Shown here piece after piece: positions 1 to 5,427 of a stretch of 5,427 nucleotides of DNA. A model generated the notes under the pieces. The model had not been told where the DNA came from, ran no database searches, and saw nothing but the letters and a program-made list of their open reading frames with translations. How positions within the stretch are numbered: the first letter of the stretch is position 1; the number at the start of each line of letters is the position of its first letter. The translations under genes and the position numbers were made by a program. The stretch comes from Nocardioidaceae bacterium (lineage in GTDB: Bacteria; Actinomycetota; Actinomycetes; Propionibacteriales; Nocardioidaceae): positions 1 to 5,427 of the forward strand of contig JACCYS010000112.1 of the NCBI GenBank assembly GCA_013696365.1, read 5' to 3'.

Positions 1-264
1 GACCACCCCCGGCCCGATCGCATTCCCGGCGCACGAGGTGCCGGCCCCGCGGGAGGTGACCGGCAGCTCGTGCTCGGCGGCGACCTCGACGGTCGCCAGC
101 ACCTCATCGACATGCCGAGGGCGCACGACCGCCGCGGGCACCACTCGATACAGCGATGCATCGGAGGCGTACAGCCCCCGGCTCAGGGTGCTGGCGTCCA
201 CTTCGGTGACGCCGCGGCGGGCAAGCCCGGCAAGAAGCCCGTTGACCTGCTCGGGGTCGGTCAC
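1..264 (-). CDS. FAD-linked oxidase, FAD_binding_4 (D-lactate dehydrogenase/glycolate oxidase) type, N-terminal fragment
   Basis: This is the 5' end of a gene that runs off the left edge; 88 codons are visible without a stop. It starts with GTG at 264-262, inside the NUDIX stop region, so the two genes share the four bases GTGA and are probably translationally coupled. The protein begins MTDPEQVNGLLAGLARRG. It then shows YASDASLYRVVPAAVVRPR (about residues 31-49), the usual entry to a PCMH-type FAD domain, and SRGAGTSCAGNAIGPGVV (71-88), the glycine-rich loop that binds the FAD pyrophosphate. This pattern is typical of FAD_binding_4 oxidases that oxidise 2-hydroxy acids such as D-lactate or glycolate. 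Many actinobacterial members of about 900-1000 residues also carry C-terminal iron-sulfur domains, but that part lies outside the window. Family assignment is firm; substrate and full domain layout are unknown. Confidence 0.85.
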   Translation of the reverse strand, partial: MTDPEQVNGLLAGLARRGVTEVDASTLSRGLYASDASLYRVVPAAVVRPRHVDEVLATVEVAAEHELPVTSRGAGTSCAGNAIGPGVV

Positions 265-869
265 GTCGGCATCTCATCGTGGTCGCGTGGCAGTGCGATG
301 CCGTAGGAGCGCGCCGTCTCGCGCCAGCGGTCGGTCAGGCTGCTCAACATCTGTAATCCCGCGGGTACCAGGTCGACGGACTCCAGAGCACCCGACGTGA
401 CGTCGTCGATGGGTTGCCACCGAGCGGCCACGGTGGTGCCGCCACGCTCGATCACGCGCGGTTGCGGTGCGCCGGCAGGCACCGAGCCGGCGAACACCAG
501 CCGCACCGCGTGGAAGTCCTCACACACCCCGCTCGGAGACGCGCCCTCGAAGTGCACCGACATGCTTCCAAGCAGCGCACCAACGCGGACGTGCAGCCCC
601 GTCTCCTCGTACGCCTCTCGGACAACGGTGTCCCGCGGGTCCTCGCCGTGATCGACGCCACCCCCAGGGAGGGTCCACCGCCCGGCGGCAGTGGTGCTCG
701 CCGCCAGTTGGGTCAACAACAGCTCGTCCGTACGCATCAGCAGCGTGTACGCAGCCAGGCGCTGTCGCCGTACCGGGGTCGAGCGATCGGGGTCCACCGC
801 AGCAGCGTACGCAGCCGGTAAGCCCCAGACGGCCCCGAACTTCCGACGTGGTGACCACACCACGGGCAC
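261..869 (-). CDS. NUDIX hydrolase
   Basis: A 202-residue protein of the NUDIX superfamily, which hydrolyses nucleoside diphosphates linked to another group. The Nudix box is a perfect match to GX5EX7REUXEEXGU: G70, E76, R84-E85, E88-E89, G91, L92. The metal-binding glutamates are therefore present. Just before it lies RWTLPGGGVDHGEDP, a common arrangement in actinobacterial NUDIX proteins, and the fold starts around RRQRLAAYTLL (residues 34-44). Substrate cannot be deduced; I see no extra domain, signal peptide or membrane segment. The start is uncertain. GTG at 869 is the first possible start but has no clear ribosome binding site; GTGs at codons 3, 4 and 25 (797-795) are alternatives, and codon 25 would begin closer to the conserved fold. 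The gene lies 117 bases after rpoC, behind a probable terminator, and overlaps the following FAD oxidase gene by four bases. Confidence 0.93.
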   Translation of the reverse strand: MPVVWSPRRKFGAVWGLPAAYAAAVDPDRSTPVRRQRLAAYTLLMRTDELLLTQLAASTTAAGRWTLPGGGVDHGEDPRDTVVREAYEETGLHVRVGALLGSMSVHFEGASPSGVCEDFHAVRLVFAGSVPAGAPQPRVIERGGTTVAARWQPIDDVTSGALESVDLVPAGLQMLSSLTDRWRETARSYGIALPRDHDEMPT

Positions 870-887
870 GAACGTCGGAAGGTCACC
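840..887. repeat. Interleaved inverted repeats at the NUDIX start
   Basis: A perfect 10-base inverted repeat has arms CTTCCGACGT (840-849) and ACGTCGGAAG (872-881) with a 22-base spacer. A second 7-base pair, GGTGACC (850-856) and GGTCACC (881-887), follows each arm, giving the order A-B-A'-B' rather than a simple hairpin. The repeats straddle the proposed GTG start at 869. They could be an operator for the NUDIX-oxidase pair or an RNA structure over its start, but chance in GC-rich DNA is possible. The sequence facts are certain; the function is not known. Confidence 0.45.
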
Positions 888-890
888 CCA

Positions 891-906
891 CCGACGTCGA
901 CATCGG
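891..906. promoter_or_regulatory. Imperfect 16-bp palindrome upstream of the NUDIX gene
   Basis: The bases CCGACGTCGACATCGG match their own reverse complement at 14 of 16 positions, centred on GTCGAC (896-901). It sits between the probable rpoC terminator and the NUDIX start, where an operator would be expected. It shares the heptamer CCGACGT with 843-849 and, inverted, with 872-878. I recognise no known regulator for this motif and see no convincing -35/-10 pair nearby, so this is a candidate only. Confidence 0.25.
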
Positions 907-911
907 CACGC

Positions 912-953
912 ACGACCGGGGCGGCCCTGCGATTGCCGAGCCGCCCCGGTCGT
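912..953 (-). terminator. Probable terminator after rpoC
   Basis: A perfect 14-bp GC-rich stem (arms 912-925 and 940-953) closes a 14-base loop, 33 bases after the rpoC stop codon. The position and stability fit an intrinsic terminator for the rpoBC transcript. No run of U follows the stem in the direction of transcription (the next bases are GCGTGCCG), which is common for proposed actinobacterial terminators but makes efficiency uncertain. The hairpin would equally form in a transcript from the opposite strand. Confidence 0.75.
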
Positions 954-986
954 TGTGCACTGTTGCGCGAGACCCGCAGTACCGGG

Positions 987-4877
<3,891 letters not shown>

Positions 4878-4884
4878 TGTGTGT

Positions 4885-4893
4885 CTCTCTTTC
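4885..4893 (-). promoter_or_regulatory. Ribosome binding site of rpoC
   Basis: The purine run GAAAGAGAG (minus strand) lies 7 bases before the GTG start of rpoC and partly matches the anti-Shine-Dalgarno complement AGAAAGGAGG. Together with the conserved N-terminus it supports GTG at 4877 as the start. The remaining rpoB-rpoC gap (4878-4941) shows no terminator and no clear promoter. Confidence 0.6.
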
Positions 4894-4941
4894 GCTTGGG
4901 TGGAACGAAGGTAGGAAGCAGAGCGCGGCAGATCGCTCGCC

Positions 4942-5427
4942 TCAGACCTCCTCGACGCTGCTGGGCTCGCGACGGGACAGGTCGATGCCGAGCTCCTCAG
5001 CTGCCCGGAACACGTCGTCCTCGGTGTCGCGCATCTCGACGCGGGTGCCGTCGCTGCTGAGCACCTCGACGTTCAGGCACAGCGACTGCATCTCCTTGAC
5101 CAGCACCTTGAACGACTCGGGGATGCCGGGCTCGGGCACGTTCTCGCCCTTGACGATCGCCTCGTACACCTTCACCCGGCCAAGCACGTCGTCGGACTTG
5201 ATCGTGAGCAACTCCTGCAGCGCGTATGCCGCGCCGTAGGCTTCGAGCGCCCAGACCTCCATCTCGCCGAAGCGCTGACCGCCGAACTGCGCCTTACCGC
5301 CCAGCGGCTGCTGGGTGATCATCGAGTACGGACCGGTCGACCGGGCGTGAATCTTGTCGTCGACCAGGTGGTGCAGCTTCAACATGTACATGTACCCGAC
5401 GGCCACCGGCTGCGGGAGCAACTCCCC
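4942..5427 (-). CDS. rpoB: DNA-directed RNA polymerase subunit beta, C-terminal fragment
   Basis: The last 161 residues of RpoB, open to the right edge of the window; the frame reads GELLPQPVAVGYMYMLKLHH from the edge, so the start codon is outside. The conserved C-terminal region is plain: DDKIHARSTGPYSMITQQPL, then GGKAQFGGQRFGEMEVWALE, then YGAAYALQELLTIKSDD and KVYEAIVKGENVPEPGIPES. In known structures this part of beta wraps against beta-prime and contributes to the clamp base and switch region. The end, LGIDLSRREPSSVEEV, is the normal actinobacterial finish, with TGA at 4944-4942. The rifampicin-binding region lies upstream, outside the window. rpoC follows after 64 bases, the standard rpoBC order. 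Nothing is unusual in this fragment. Confidence 0.99.
   Translation of the reverse strand, partial: GELLPQPVAVGYMYMLKLHHLVDDKIHARSTGPYSMITQQPLGGKAQFGGQRFGEMEVWALEAYGAAYALQELLTIKSDDVLGRVKVYEAIVKGENVPEPGIPESFKVLVKEMQSLCLNVEVLSSDGTRVEMRDTEDDVFRAAEELGIDLSRREPSSVEEV

Noticed and set aside
738..816. Near-direct repeat: CAGCAGCGTGTACGCAGCC (738-756) and CAGCAGCGTACGCAGCC (800-816)
   Set aside because: Both copies encode Ala-Ala-Tyr runs in the NUDIX protein (AAYT and AAYA) with the same preferred codons, which is enough to explain the similarity.

Overview
This window comes from a high-GC actinobacterium and every gene I can support is on the minus strand, so it reads from the right edge to the left. 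The evidence for Actinobacteria is the RNA polymerase beta-prime sequence. It has the charged helical insert after the N-terminal zinc ribbon (about residues 138-230) that is typical of actinobacterial RpoC, and it lacks the large trigger-loop insertion of proteobacteria. GTG starts and very GC-rich third codon positions fit as well. The RpoC stretch SGARGNMMQVRQ resembles, from memory, Streptomyces and Propionibacteriales more than the mycobacterial form; I cannot place the organism more finely.

Layout in the direction of transcription: (1) 5427-4942, the last 161 residues of RpoB (beta subunit), cut by the window edge; (2) a 64-base gap with a purine-rich ribosome binding site; (3) 4877-987, a complete rpoC of 1296 codons plus stop, with both zinc sites, the catalytic NADFDGD loop, the bridge helix and the trigger loop intact; (4) a 117-base gap (986-870) with a strong 14-bp hairpin that probably terminates the rpoBC transcript, followed by a cluster of small inverted repeats; (5) 869-261, a NUDIX hydrolase with a perfect Nudix box; (6) 264-1, the first 88 codons of an FAD-linked oxidase of the D-lactate dehydrogenase/glycolate oxidase type, overlapping the NUDIX stop by four bases and running off the left edge.

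The rpoB-rpoC pair makes the two largest subunits of RNA polymerase and is surely one operon. The NUDIX and oxidase genes form a second, translationally coupled unit. Their joint role is unknown: the NUDIX substrate cannot be read from sequence, and the oxidase is only a fragment here.

I see no mobile element, CRISPR array, tRNA or rRNA, and no evidence for a new system. The observations most worth a second look are the inverted repeats around the NUDIX start, the uncertain NUDIX start codon, and a small extra loop in RpoC just before the active site. Long open frames on the plus strand across rpoC are codon-bias shadows.
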